Below are positions 16,608 through 25,454 of a DNA stretch of 64,000 nucleotides, piece after piece (the stretch's first letter is position 1; the number at the start of each line of letters is the position of its first letter). Source of the stretch: Acidimicrobiaceae bacterium. GTDB taxonomy: Bacteria > Actinomycetota > Acidimicrobiia > Acidimicrobiales > UBA8592. The notes under the pieces were generated by a model. It had not been told where the DNA came from. It saw only the letters and a list, made by a program, of their open reading frames with translations, and did not search any database. The stretch is from NCBI GenBank assembly GCA_024641655.1, contig JAHECR010000001.1, positions 141,738-205,737 on the forward strand, given 5' to 3'. Both the position numbers and the translations under genes were made by a program.

Positions 16608-18149
16608 ATGACCGAACCAGCCCTCGTTGCCGGTGGGCATCCCCGCCGGTGGCAGATCCTCGCGATCATGTGCACCTGCCTGATCCTGGTGGTCGCCGGG
16701 GTGAGCGCCCTCAACATCGGCATCCCGTCGATCATCGAGGCGCTCGAGCCGTCGAGCACCCAGACGTTGTGGATCGTCGACAGCTACGGGCTCGTGTTCG
16801 CCGGGCTCCTGCTCCCTGCCGGCGCCCTCGGCGACCGCTACGGCCGCAAGGGCGCTCTCCTCGTGGGTCTGGCGATCTTCGTCGCCGGCGCGTTGTGGTC
16901 GGCATGGGCAGACTCGGCGGCGATGCTGATCGCCGCGCGCGGCTCCATGGGCATCGGGGCCGCCCTGATCATGCCCGCCACCTTGTCGATCATCGTGTCG
17001 GTGTTCCCGCCGGCAGAACGGGCCAAGGCCATTGCCGTGTGGGCCGGGTTCGCCGGTGCCGGTGGCGCCATCGGCATCATCGGTGGTGGGTTGCTCCTGG
17101 AGAAGTTCTGGTGGGGATCGGTGTTCTTCGTCAACGTGCCCATCGCCTTGCTTGCCGGGGGCCTCATCATGGCGCTCGTGCCGTCTTCGCGCGACGAACG
17201 AGGCACGCCACTGGACCCCGTCGGCTCGTTGCTGTCGATCCTTGGCCTGGGCGCCCTCGTCTACGCGATCATCGAAGGAGGCCAGGCCGGGTTCGGCGAG
17301 GCGTCGACGATCGGCTGGTTCGCTGCCGCTGCGGTCTTTCTCTCACTCTGGATCGTCTGGGAGCTCCGGGCCGCGCACCCCATGCTCGATCCACGCCTGT
17401 TCCGTCGGGTGTCCTTCAGCATGGGCAGCCTCACGATCTCCTCGGCGTTCGCGGTGATGTTCGGCATGTTCTTCCTCGTGACCCAGTACTTCCAGTTCGT
17501 GCAGGGTCACTCGCCGCTCGGTGCGGGCGTCCGCAACCTGCCGTTCGCCTTGACCATGGTGATCGTCGCGCCCCGAAGCCCACAGCTCGCGGAACAGATC
17601 GGCAAGCGAGGGGCGATCACCCTCGGCCTCGTCATCCAGGCCGTCGGCTTCGTCGTGCTGGCGTTTCACAAGACCGACACCCCGTACCTCTTCACGGCGC
17701 TCGCGATCGTGCTGCTCGCCGCCGGCATGGCGATGGTGATGCCCGCCGCTTCCGAGGCCATTGTCTCTTCCCTCCCCCCGTCGAAGGCCGGCGTCGGATC
17801 GGCATGGAACGACAGCACACGCGAGATCGGCGGAGCGTTGGGGATCGCGGTCTTGGGAACCCTGCAGGCGACCGGGTTCCGCTCGGGCATGGACGACGTG
17901 CTCGCGAGCGTGCCGAGTGATGCTGCCGAGCTCGCCCGCCAGGGCATCGGGCCAGCCTACGGCGTCGCGCAACAGCTCGGTCTGCCCCAGCTGATCCCCG
18001 CCGCGCAGCAGTCCTTCGTCGACGGAATGGGGCTCGCGTTCACGGTCTCGGCGATCAGCACGGTTGCCATCGCCATCGCCGTCGGGCTCCGCTACCCGGG
18101 TAAGGGCCATGAACCCGCGCAGGTGGTCGACGAGGTCGCGGTCCGCTGA
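16608..18149 (+). CDS. MFS transporter, DHA2 / EmrB-QacA type (14 TM)
   Basis: 513-aa membrane protein with about 14 hydrophobic segments. Motif A of the major facilitator superfamily is GALGDRYGRKGALLVGL near residues 72-88, and motif C-like glycines (GAGGAIGIIGGGLLL) appear near residue 150. These features place it in the drug:H+ antiporter-2 group, which exports hydrophobic compounds. The C-terminal motif SEAIVSSLPPSKAGVGSAWNDSTREIGGALGIAVLG is typical of QacA/EmrB relatives. ATG at 16608 has no ribosome-binding site, but CAAGAT lies 7 nt upstream, so the mRNA may be leaderless. It is co-directional with the ligase gene, 43 bp away. Confidence 0.93.
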   Translation: MTEPALVAGGHPRRWQILAIMCTCLILVVAGVSALNIGIPSIIEALEPSSTQTLWIVDSYGLVFAGLLLPAGALGDRYGRKGALLVGLAIFVAGALWSAWADSAAMLIAARGSMGIGAALIMPATLSIIVSVFPPAERAKAIAVWAGFAGAGGAIGIIGGGLLLEKFWWGSVFFVNVPIALLAGGLIMALVPSSRDERGTPLDPVGSLLSILGLGALVYAIIEGGQAGFGEASTIGWFAAAAVFLSLWIVWELRAAHPMLDPRLFRRVSFSMGSLTISSAFAVMFGMFFLVTQYFQFVQGHSPLGAGVRNLPFALTMVIVAPRSPQLAEQIGKRGAITLGLVIQAVGFVVLAFHKTDTPYLFTALAIVLLAAGMAMVMPAASEAIVSSLPPSKAGVGSAWNDSTREIGGALGIAVLGTLQATGFRSGMDDVLASVPSDAAELARQGIGPAYGVAQQLGLPQLIPAAQQSFVDGMGLAFTVSAISTVAIAIAVGLRYPGKGHEPAQVVDEVAVR

Positions 18150-18182
18150 CGTCGAGGGTCGCCGGTCCAGGCAACCTGGGTG

Positions 18183-19076
18183 TCAGCGCTCGTGCCGAGG
18201 GTCGCCCGGGAGGAGCTCGTCCACCAGCACCATGACGACCCCGCCGGTGGTGTCCGGGTGCACGACGATCGACCGCTCGTCGTGCCGGACGAGGGCCACG
18301 CCGGCCGAAGTCAAGGCCCGACCGGCTTCGGCGAGGTCGGACACCAGCAACCCGAGGTTGCACGTCTGGGGTCGAACGTAGGTCCAGCCCCAGAGCTGGT
18401 CGCTCTCGGCGGCATCGGGGATCGGATAGAGCGCCAGCACCATGTCGCCCATCGACACCCCGGCACGTGGCCGGCCGGCGGGCGCCGACGGGTCGTCGAA
18501 GGCGACACCATGGCCGAACAAGGCAGCGAGGCGGCTCGCGGCGCCGGAAGGATCCTCGACGACGGCGCCGCCGAAGGCCATCGCCCGCACGTCGAGGAGC
18601 CCCGCGACCGGTTCGGGCATCGGCCCGCCGAAGCGCGGGTCGAGGCGCTCCTCGGCACCGAACCACTCGACGACCACGCCGGCGGTGCCCCCCGGCTTGG
18701 TGAACACGATGTGACCGTCGACGACCGACCCGACCTCGACACCCTGGGATTCGAGGAAGCGCAACGTCGCGTCGGTGTCGTCGACCTGCACGGCGATCGA
18801 GCTCATGTGCGAGCCGAAGCGGGTGACGAAGCGATCGACGGCGCCGCCCTCCACGATTGGTTCGCCGATCTCGATGACGTTGTCGCCGAGCCACGCCATG
18901 CCCCCGCGTCGGCCGATGGCGGGATCCTCGATACGGCTGTCCTCGAGGACCCGCAGGCCACACAACGACACGAGCGCGTCACGGGTGCGTTCGTAATCGG
19001 CCACCATCGCCGTGGTGTGGAAGCACCATCTGATCCGGTGAGGTGGTTCGGTCGGCTTCGTTGATGCGATCGTCAC
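18183..19076 (-). CDS. Two-domain VOC (glyoxalase/dioxygenase superfamily) protein
   Basis: 297-aa protein with two vicinal-oxygen-chelate halves. The first begins RIRWCFHTTAMVADYERTRDALVSLCGLRVLED, where the His could be the first metal ligand, and continues HMSSIAVQVDDTDATLRFLESQGVEV. The second half ends in RSIVVHPDTTGGVVMVLVDELL. Extradiol dioxygenases and methylmalonyl-CoA epimerase relatives belong here. The metal set is not clearly complete, so the activity is unassigned. The start is GTG at 19076, chosen because residues upstream do not look like protein. There is no good ribosome-binding site. It converges with the MFS gene and is divergent from the crotonase gene. Confidence 0.8.
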   Translation of the reverse strand: MTIASTKPTEPPHRIRWCFHTTAMVADYERTRDALVSLCGLRVLEDSRIEDPAIGRRGGMAWLGDNVIEIGEPIVEGGAVDRFVTRFGSHMSSIAVQVDDTDATLRFLESQGVEVGSVVDGHIVFTKPGGTAGVVVEWFGAEERLDPRFGGPMPEPVAGLLDVRAMAFGGAVVEDPSGAASRLAALFGHGVAFDDPSAPAGRPRAGVSMGDMVLALYPIPDAAESDQLWGWTYVRPQTCNLGLLVSDLAEAGRALTSAGVALVRHDERSIVVHPDTTGGVVMVLVDELLPGDPRHER

Positions 19077-19263
19077 CGCTTGATCATCGAGCCCCCCGGC
19101 GGACCCCGCAAGCCCGGTCGCGCTCCGCACACGAGACTCACCGAGCGAGAGACCAAGTGAGACGCCCACCGAGGGCGAGGCACAAGACGGGAGAGACGAG
19201 TACGGTCCCACTCCATGGCGGACCCCGACGGTGGGCCGCGAATCGGCCCGAGGAGTGGCGCCC

Positions 19264-20088
19264 GTGAGCGACGCAGAACCCATCCGATACGAGGTCGATG
19301 AGGGCGTGGCGACGATCATGCTGAGCCGACCCGAACGGCGCAACGCCTGGACCCCGGAGCTCGAGCTCGCCTACTTCGAGCGCTTGTTCCAGGCCTCGGA
19401 GGACCCTGAGGTACGGATCGTCGTCATCACCGGTGACCCGGCCGGTCACGCGTTCTGCCCGGGGGTCGACACCGGCAACCTCGACGAGATCTCCTCGGCG
19501 CGCACGACCCTGAGCCGCTCACGCTTCCCGCACACGACCCTCACGCGGGTACCCAAGCCGACGATTGCCGCGATCAACGGCGCCTGCGCGGGGATGGGTC
19601 TGGTCCACGCGCTGTTCGCCGACGTCCGGTTTGCGCAGACCGGGTCGAACTTCACGACCGCGTTCGCGCGCCGAGGCCTACCGGCCGAGAACGGTGTGGC
19701 CTGGGCGCTGGCGCGCCTCGTGGGGACGGGCGTGGCCGCCGATCTCCTGCTCTCGGGCCGCAAGTTCGACGCCGACGAGGCGCTACGGCTGGGCCTGGTG
19801 AAAGCCGTCGTGGAACCCGACGAGCTGCTGCCGACCGTCACGGCCTACGCCCGTGACATTGCCCGGAACTGCTCACCTGGAGCGCTCGCCCAGATCAAGC
19901 ATCAGCTCTGGGATGGTCTCGACCAGTCCATGGAGGAGGCCCGACAGCTCGCGCTCGACTACCTCTACAGGCAGCGGCTCTACGACGACTTCGCCGAGGG
20001 TGTGCAGAGCTTCCTCCAGAAGCGCCCGCCGGCGTTCCCCGGGGTTGCCGTGAACCTCCGTGGGGTCGTCGTGAAGGATGCCGACTGA
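19264..20088 (+). CDS. Enoyl-CoA hydratase/isomerase family protein
   Basis: 274-aa crotonase-fold protein. The oxyanion-hole motif is HAFCPGVDTGNL near residues 61-72, and the second is AINGACAGMGLVHALFADVRFA near 100-120. The position usually occupied by the second catalytic Glu is in GLPAENGVAWALARLVG near 140. Hydration, isomerisation or C-C bond chemistry on an acyl-CoA is expected. GTG at 19264 is preceded by GAGGAG at 8 nt and is preferred over an upstream GTG. Its stop overlaps the ATG of the SnoaL-like gene (TGATG), and that gene in turn overlaps the unknown gene at 20642. Confidence 0.9.
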   Translation: MSDAEPIRYEVDEGVATIMLSRPERRNAWTPELELAYFERLFQASEDPEVRIVVITGDPAGHAFCPGVDTGNLDEISSARTTLSRSRFPHTTLTRVPKPTIAAINGACAGMGLVHALFADVRFAQTGSNFTTAFARRGLPAENGVAWALARLVGTGVAADLLLSGRKFDADEALRLGLVKAVVEPDELLPTVTAYARDIARNCSPGALAQIKHQLWDGLDQSMEEARQLALDYLYRQRLYDDFAEGVQSFLQKRPPAFPGVAVNLRGVVVKDAD

Positions 20089-20645
20089 TGCCCGATGGAC
20101 GCCTGGGACCGTGGGAGCCTCGCAATCTCGAGGAACGAATCGACCGACTCGAGTCGTATGCGGCGATTCAGCAGCTCGTCTCCCGGTACGCCCGGGCGCT
20201 CGACGCGCGCGACATGACCGCGGTCGTGGGCTGCTTCAACCCCAACGTCCAAGTCGGGGCCGACCGCTTCGGGCGGGAGGCACTCGAGAAGTGGATGAGC
20301 ACGCTGATGAGCCAGATGCGGACCTCGGTTCACCTCGTGGCCAACCACGTCATCGACTTCCACGACTCCGACACTGCCTCGGGCGTCGTCTACACCCGCG
20401 ACGAGCTCGAGCGGACCGACACCGGTGAGTGGCTCGTGGGCACCATCCAGTATTGGGACGACTACCTCCGGATCGACGGCGAGTGGTGCTTCGACCGCCG
20501 CCGTCTGCACCGTTGGTATCTGGTCGACGCGCTCGAGCGCCCCGCACCCGGCATCGGTGTGAACACCTTCGACCACATCCGCGAGCGCCCCCTCCCCGGG
20601 TCCTATCCGAGTTGGGACGAGTTCTGGGACACCCGCGGAGAATGA
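20088..20645 (+). CDS. SnoaL-like / NTF2-fold protein
   Basis: 185-aa cone-shaped alpha+beta-barrel protein. The family opening is DRLESYAAIQQLVSRYARALDARDMTAVVGCFNPNVQV (residues 20-57). The barrel then continues through VHLVANHVIDFHDSDTASGVV and YWDDYLRIDGEWCFDRRRLHRWYL. Members include steroid isomerases, dehydratases and polyketide cyclases, and the substrate here is unknown. ATG at 20088 overlaps the stop of the crotonase gene. The pairing of a crotonase and an NTF2-fold enzyme points to consecutive steps on a cyclic acyl-CoA. That is inference from overlap, not from motifs. Confidence 0.88.
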   Translation: MPDGRLGPWEPRNLEERIDRLESYAAIQQLVSRYARALDARDMTAVVGCFNPNVQVGADRFGREALEKWMSTLMSQMRTSVHLVANHVIDFHDSDTASGVVYTRDELERTDTGEWLVGTIQYWDDYLRIDGEWCFDRRRLHRWYLVDALERPAPGIGVNTFDHIRERPLPGSYPSWDEFWDTRGE

Positions 20646-21181
20646 ACCAACGCTTCGTCGCGTTCGTGAGCCACTCGAGCACCGCTGCTGCCACCTACAT
20701 GGTGTGCATCCTCGTCGACCGCGCCCAGGTGGACACGACCCGCTACGCCCTGCGTACGCACGAACGCACCATCGGTCGTGCCGGGCAGCGGTTCGAGGAT
20801 CTCACGCCAGCGCAGCAGGAGGCGTCCATGGCGTTCTTCGCAGGGATGCGGGTCCTGGGAGCCGTGGTGCTGCGAACCGACCTGGAGGCCGCCGAGGCCG
20901 AGATCACGGGCAGGTCCCGCGTCCTGCAAGCCGCGGCGCGCTACGCGCGGCAACAGGCAGCCGACCACTTCGTCGTCGACGACACGCTCGACCGGGCGCT
21001 CGACGACGGCGCATGCATCGATCGCGCGACCGAGGCCGACCCCTTGTCGCACGAACATGGCACGCTCGACGCGGACCCGCTGCTGTGGATCCCCCAGGCG
21101 ATCGCGCACCTCGTTGCCCACGGGGAACCGACCATCGACGACGTGCCCGGTTGGCTGCAGACCGGAATGATCGTGGTCTGA
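20642..21181 (+). CDS. Hypothetical protein, third gene of the overlapping triplet
   Basis: 179-aa soluble protein not recognised as any family. It is mixed alpha/beta, with DRAQVDTTRYALRTHERTIGR near the N-terminus, an Ala-rich helical middle (AAEAEITGRSRVLQAAARYARQQAADHFVVDDTLDRAL), and a C-terminus LLWIPQAIAHLVAHGEPTIDDVPGWL. There is no signal peptide and no obvious metal or nucleotide site. ATG at 20642 overlaps the preceding stop by 4 bp (ATGA), and the base composition matches that of its neighbours, so it is probably a genuine gene made with the other two. Confidence 0.6.
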   Translation: MNQRFVAFVSHSSTAAATYMVCILVDRAQVDTTRYALRTHERTIGRAGQRFEDLTPAQQEASMAFFAGMRVLGAVVLRTDLEAAEAEITGRSRVLQAAARYARQQAADHFVVDDTLDRALDDGACIDRATEADPLSHEHGTLDADPLLWIPQAIAHLVAHGEPTIDDVPGWLQTGMIVV

Positions 21182-21218
21182 GGCTGCGCCGGAGCCAAGA
21201 CCAGCGGGGTCCTCTCGC

Positions 21219-22043
21219 TCACACCCAGCGGGGCCGACCGGCGCTGAACCCCCCGTCGATGGGCAACAGGGCTCCGGTGATCCACCGCGCTTCGTCGGAG
21301 AGGAGGAAGAGCGCGGCGCGAGCCATGTCGTCGGGTTGGCCGATCAGGGGGATGGGCGTCGCCTGGGCGATGACGGCCATGCGCTCACGTTCCTCGGCGT
21401 CGTCCACCAGCATCTCGGAGAAGAACCCGCCAGGCGCGATGGCGTTGACCCGGATGTTGCGGCGCCCGTACGCGAGCGCTGCGCTTTGGGTCATGTGCTG
21501 GATCGCCGCCTTCGACGACGTGTAATCGGTCATCTTCGCGTAGGGCATCAACCCCAGCGACGAGGTCACGTTGACGATCGCGCCCCCGGTGGCCGACATC
21601 GCCCGTACTTCGTGCTTCAGCAACAAGAAGGTGCCCTTCACGTTGACCCGGTGCACCTGCTCGAAGATGTCGGCATCCATCTCGTCGAGCCGGCCCGACT
21701 GGCCGAGGATCCCTGCGGAGTTGAGCGCCGCATCGACACGCCCGTGGCGGGCGAGCACCGCGGCCAGGGCCTGCTCGACCGACGCCTCGTCGGTGACGTC
21801 GACGGTGACGTACGACGCCGGGAGCCCGTCCGCGGCGAGACCGGCTACGAGCGCCTCGAGTCGCTCGGCGCGTCGCGCTGCGCCCACCACGGTCGCGCCC
21901 TCCTCGGCGAAGCGGCGGGCGGCAATGGCGCCGAGCCCACTCGACGCTCCGACGACGAGGACGACCTTGCCGGCCAGGCGGTCATAGCGCGAAGTCAACG
22001 GCGGCGGCACGAGGTCGTCCGAAGCGCGAGCGGTGTCGGCCAT
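21219..22043 (-). CDS. SDR family oxidoreductase
   Basis: 274-aa classical short-chain dehydrogenase. The motifs are VVGASSGLG near residues 28-36, NSAGILG near 108, catalytic Ser in VTSSLGLMPYA near 160, and YTSSKAAIQH near 174-183, which holds the YxxxK pair. The C-terminal GALLPIDGGFSAG is that of 3-oxoacyl reductase/3-alpha-hydroxysteroid dehydrogenase relatives. ATG at 22043 follows AAGGAG. It converges with the gene at 20642-21181. It is divergent from the ABC operon at 22389, and 345 bp of intergenic DNA separates them. The substrate is unknown. Confidence 0.93.
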   Translation of the reverse strand: MADTARASDDLVPPPLTSRYDRLAGKVVLVVGASSGLGAIAARRFAEEGATVVGAARRAERLEALVAGLAADGLPASYVTVDVTDEASVEQALAAVLARHGRVDAALNSAGILGQSGRLDEMDADIFEQVHRVNVKGTFLLLKHEVRAMSATGGAIVNVTSSLGLMPYAKMTDYTSSKAAIQHMTQSAALAYGRRNIRVNAIAPGGFFSEMLVDDAEERERMAVIAQATPIPLIGQPDDMARAALFLLSDEARWITGALLPIDGGFSAGRPRWV

Positions 22044-22388
22044 CGTTACTCCTTCTTCTGCTTCTCCTGCGATGAGGCCGGCCATCGGCCCCGACGGAGT
22101 GTCGCAGAACACGCCACCCCCTCGCTGGCGAACGGCCGGGTGCGCAACGTCTGGGCGACGAGAAACACCCCGCCGCCTGCGCGACACAGGCCCCCAGGGC
22201 CATCCGAACCACCTCACCGCGAACATCCCGCACGCGTGGCTCGGACCGCCCATTTCGCCTGTGGCATGCATGTCCGCCTCAGCCCGACTAGCGTGCTCGC
22301 CTAGCTCGAACTCCCGGAGATCGAGTTCTTGGAGGGACGTGGGCACCCGACCGGGTGGCCACGAAGAGCAGGTTCGAAAGGGGACCTC
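22044..22388. promoter_or_regulatory. 345-bp divergent control region of the first peptide-type ABC operon
   Basis: No gene is supported here. A TAGCGT box at 22289-22294 is a possible -10 for the lipoprotein gene, which would give a leader of about 90 nt. The lipoprotein gene itself has GAAAGGGG shortly before its ATG at 22389. No operator or riboswitch was recognised. Confidence 0.35.
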
Positions 22389-24086
22389 ATGCAGTCCAGT
22401 TGGAAATGGCGACGTCTGTTCGCCCTGTTGTTCGCGTTCGCGTTGATCGCGGCCGCGTGCGGCGACGATGACACCGCATCCGATGACACGACCGACGGCA
22501 CCACGCCGACGGAAGCAGCGACGGCCACCTCGGGACCCGCCGACGGAACCGAAACGCCGACCGAGGAGCCGATGGACTCCGCGATCTTCGAGTGCCCCGC
22601 CGACCAGCAAGGTGGCGACCTCACCATCGCGACCGGCGCTGGCGTCAACACGGTCAGCCCCTACTCGAACTTCGGCACCGGCTCGAACGGCGGTGACTTC
22701 TCGGCGGCGATCTACGACACGCTGTGGCGCTACGACGCCGAGACCGATACCTACAGCCCGAACATCGGTGAGACCCTCACTCAGGACGACGACGCCGGCA
22801 CGAAGTGGACGCTGACGCTGCGCGAAGGGGTCACCTTCGGCAACGGCAACACCATGACGACCGCCGACGTCAAGGCCCACATCGAGGCCCTGGCGAAGAC
22901 GGCGCTGCGCGCTGCGGGCATGGCCAAGCTCGTGACGAGCATGGACATCACCGACGACCGCACCATGACCTTCAACCTCTCGGCGCCGTTCAACATGCCG
23001 TACATGTTGGCGACCGAGCCCGGTTGGGTTCCCGACGCCAGTGCGGTCGCTGCCGCCCCCGTCGTGGAAGAACGCAGCCAGTACGGTGTGGATCTGCCCA
23101 CCGCCATCGGGTCCGGCGCGGGACCGTTCGAGGTCACCGCGATCACGCCGGGTGAGTCGATCGTGCTGACGGCGAAGGACAGCTACTGGGGTGGCCGGGC
23201 CTGCGCCGACACTCTGACGTTCAAGAACATCGCCGCCGAACAGGCCAAGATCGATGCGTTCACGCTCGGTGAGATCGACGTCATGTTCGTCAACAGCGTG
23301 CGTCAGGCAGCCACGTTCGACGACATGGGAGCCCTGTACTACCCAGGTGCTACCGGCGCGCTCAGCTACGTTGCCCCCGATCAGGGCCTGACCGGCAATG
23401 GTGAGACGCAGTTCAACGACGTCCGGCTGCGTGAAGCGCTGCAGCTCGCCGTCGACTACGACGTGCTGAACAGCCGCCTCTATGACGACCTCTCGCCCCG
23501 CACCACCTCGGCAATTCTCCCCGAGGAGTCGCCGCTGTGGTACGGCGTCGACGGCCCACCGTACGACCTGGAGCGTGCCAAGAGCCTCGTCGCCGAGGTG
23601 AAGGCCGAAGGCAAATGGGACGCCGAGTTCACCTACCTGATCGCCACCACGCCCACCGCGAACGACCTGGGCCAGGCGCTCAAGGCCATGTGGGAGGCAG
23701 CCGGCTTCAAGGTGACGCTGGAACCGGTCGAGAACACGCTGCTGCGGATCATTCAGAAGAACTTCGAGGTGTCCTCGAGCGGCTTCGCCGTGCAGTCCCC
23801 GGGCCCGTGGTCGACCCTGAACGGCCTCGAGTGCAACAACGTCCGCCAGCGGACGGGCTTCTGCGATCCGGAGATGGACGCGGCGCTCAACAAGCTGCGC
23901 GGTGCGCTCAACACTGAAGAGGCGAAGGCGGCGTTGGCCGAGATGCAGGCGGTCTGGAACAAGACGTTCCCCGTCGTCGTCCTCAGCCACTCCGTGTGGG
24001 GCGGCGCCAAGCAGGACTACGTCGGCGACGTCCAGACCGGTCCCGACAGCACCCCGTACTTCAACCACACGACGGTAAACAAGTAG
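22389..24086 (+). CDS. ABC transporter substrate-binding lipoprotein, family 5 (peptide/nickel type)
   Basis: 565-aa solute-binding protein anchored to the outer face of the membrane. The signal peptide is residues 1-21 with lipobox IAAAC (FALIAAACGDDDT), followed by an acidic, Thr/Ser-rich linker to about residue 55. The mature domain has family-5 features: GDLTIATGAGVNTVSPYSN, WTLTLREGVTFGNGNTMTTADVK, and VRLREALQLAVDYDVLNSRLY. It would capture oligopeptides or other oligomeric solutes for the permeases downstream. ATG at 22389 follows AAAGGGG. A strong hairpin lies between it and the permease gene (24160-24189), probably setting a higher level of this protein. Confidence 0.95.
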   Translation: MQSSWKWRRLFALLFAFALIAAACGDDDTASDDTTDGTTPTEAATATSGPADGTETPTEEPMDSAIFECPADQQGGDLTIATGAGVNTVSPYSNFGTGSNGGDFSAAIYDTLWRYDAETDTYSPNIGETLTQDDDAGTKWTLTLREGVTFGNGNTMTTADVKAHIEALAKTALRAAGMAKLVTSMDITDDRTMTFNLSAPFNMPYMLATEPGWVPDASAVAAAPVVEERSQYGVDLPTAIGSGAGPFEVTAITPGESIVLTAKDSYWGGRACADTLTFKNIAAEQAKIDAFTLGEIDVMFVNSVRQAATFDDMGALYYPGATGALSYVAPDQGLTGNGETQFNDVRLREALQLAVDYDVLNSRLYDDLSPRTTSAILPEESPLWYGVDGPPYDLERAKSLVAEVKAEGKWDAEFTYLIATTPTANDLGQALKAMWEAAGFKVTLEPVENTLLRIIQKNFEVSSSGFAVQSPGPWSTLNGLECNNVRQRTGFCDPEMDAALNKLRGALNTEEAKAALAEMQAVWNKTFPVVVLSHSVWGGAKQDYVGDVQTGPDSTPYFNHTTVNK

Positions 24087-24159
24087 TGCCCACGTCGTCG
24101 ACGGTGTCGCCCGACTGGCGAACCGGCGACGACGCGAGATAGCGACACCACGAACCACG

Positions 24160-24198
24160 GGAGGGGCCGGCGGCAACGCCGGCCCCTCCGCCGATTTT
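24160..24198 (+). terminator. Hairpin after lipoprotein gene (partial terminator)
   Basis: A perfect 13-bp stem (GGAGGGGCCGGCG paired with CGCCGGCCCCTCC) has a GCAA loop at 24160-24189, followed a few bases later by TTTT. It lies between the lipoprotein and first permease genes of one operon, so it likely causes partial termination or protects the upstream mRNA. Confidence 0.75.
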
Positions 24199-24296
24199 GA
24201 CTCCGGCGGCGGCACCCGCCAAGCTTCGGGGCAACGCATGACGAAGTTGGTCGACTACACGCGGAGTCGACGACGAGGGGAACGAGGGGTCAGGGG

Positions 24297-25454
24297 TTGC
24301 TGCGCACCATCGGTCTGAAGCTCGCTCACCTGGTGCCCGTCATGTTCCTCGTGAGCCTGGCCACGTTCTTCCTCATCGAGCTGGTCCCGGGCGATGCCGC
24401 ACTCGCAATCGCCGGCCCCCAGGCCACCAGCGAATACGTCGAGCAGGTCCGCACCGAGCTGGGCCTCGACAAGCCGATCCTCGAGCGGTACCAGGCCTGG
24501 CTCGGCGACACGCTGAGAGGCGACTTCGGAAACTCGTTCACCGAGGGACGCCAGGCCGTGTCCGACAAGATCAAGCAACGACTGCCGATCACCCTCGAGA
24601 TCGCCCTCGTTGCGTTGGGGTTCTCACTGCTCATCGCGATCCCGACTGCGCTGTTGTCGGCAGCCAAACCGGGCGCGCCCCCCGACCGAGTCCTCACCGC
24701 GGGCGCGTTCGGCGCCATCTCCTTGCCAGGGTTCCTGGTTGCCCTGCTCCTCATCTGGTTCCTGATCTTCCAGGTCCAGCTGGCCCGATGGTCGATCGTG
24801 TTGACCGGTGGGGCGGGACTCGGCTACTACGCGTACTTGGCCAGTGGAAATGCCGCGCGCTATCCCGCCGGCGCCCACCGCACGCGCTACCTGTTGCGCA
24901 CCCTCGGGTTGATCGTCGTCGGCTCCCTGGTTCTTCTTGTTGTGTTCCGTTTCCTGGACCTGCCCGACAACAAGTCGCCGTTCCCCCGGATCGGCTTCTC
25001 ACGCCTTACCGCCAAGGAAGGCCTGGCGGCGAACATCAAGTCGGTGTTCCTGCCCGCGCTGACCCTGGGGCTCACCGAAGCTGCGGCGTTCATGCGGGTG
25101 CTGCGCGGAGACCTCATCACCACCCTCCAGGACGACTTCATCCTTGCAGCACGCGCCAAGGGCATGCCCCGATGGCGGGTCCTTCTCGGCGACGCGCTGC
25201 GACCCTCTTCGTTCTCGGTCATCACCGTTGCCGGCGTCGCGCTCGGACGCGCAATGGGTGGCACCGTGATCGTCGAATCGATCTTCAGCATCCCCGGACT
25301 GGGCACGATGATGATCACCTCGATCACCAACAAGGACATTCCCGTGGTTCAGACGACCGTCTTGATGCTCGCCGCCTTCTACGTCGCCGTGAACGCTGCG
25401 GTCGACATTGCGTATGGCTATCTCGATCCGAGGATCCGCCGTGGCCGTGTCTGA
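24297..25454 (+). CDS. ABC transporter permease, DppB-like, with enlarged periplasmic/membrane insert
   Basis: 385-aa inner-membrane permease, longer than the usual 310-340 aa. The DppB signature is intact: FFLIELVPGDAA, DLGDTLRGDFGNSF-type linker, ITLEIALVALGFSLLIAIPTALLSA, and the coupling loop with EAA motif DDFILAARAKGMPRWRVLLGDALRPS near residue 277. Between LIWFLIFQVQLARW and NIKSVFLPALTLG there is an extra stretch of about 75 residues with a strong hydrophobic segment (TLGLIVVGSLVLLVVFRFLDL) not found in standard DppB. The start is TTG at 24297 with AGGGG before it. Its end overlaps the next permease gene by 14 bp. Confidence 0.92.
   Translation: MLRTIGLKLAHLVPVMFLVSLATFFLIELVPGDAALAIAGPQATSEYVEQVRTELGLDKPILERYQAWLGDTLRGDFGNSFTEGRQAVSDKIKQRLPITLEIALVALGFSLLIAIPTALLSAAKPGAPPDRVLTAGAFGAISLPGFLVALLLIWFLIFQVQLARWSIVLTGGAGLGYYAYLASGNAARYPAGAHRTRYLLRTLGLIVVGSLVLLVVFRFLDLPDNKSPFPRIGFSRLTAKEGLAANIKSVFLPALTLGLTEAAAFMRVLRGDLITTLQDDFILAARAKGMPRWRVLLGDALRPSSFSVITVAGVALGRAMGGTVIVESIFSIPGLGTMMITSITNKDIPVVQTTVLMLAAFYVAVNAAVDIAYGYLDPRIRRGRV

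Noticed and set aside
22366-22384. tRNA T-arm-like GGTTCGAAA before the first lipoprotein gene
   Set aside because: No matching stem or cloverleaf can be formed around it.
21219-24239. A minus-strand open frame of about 1006 codons covering both the SDR gene and the antisense of the lipoprotein gene
   Set aside because: Only its last 274 codons (from ATG 22043 with AAGGAG) encode the SDR. The rest is a stop-free antisense frame of a high-GC gene with no family features.
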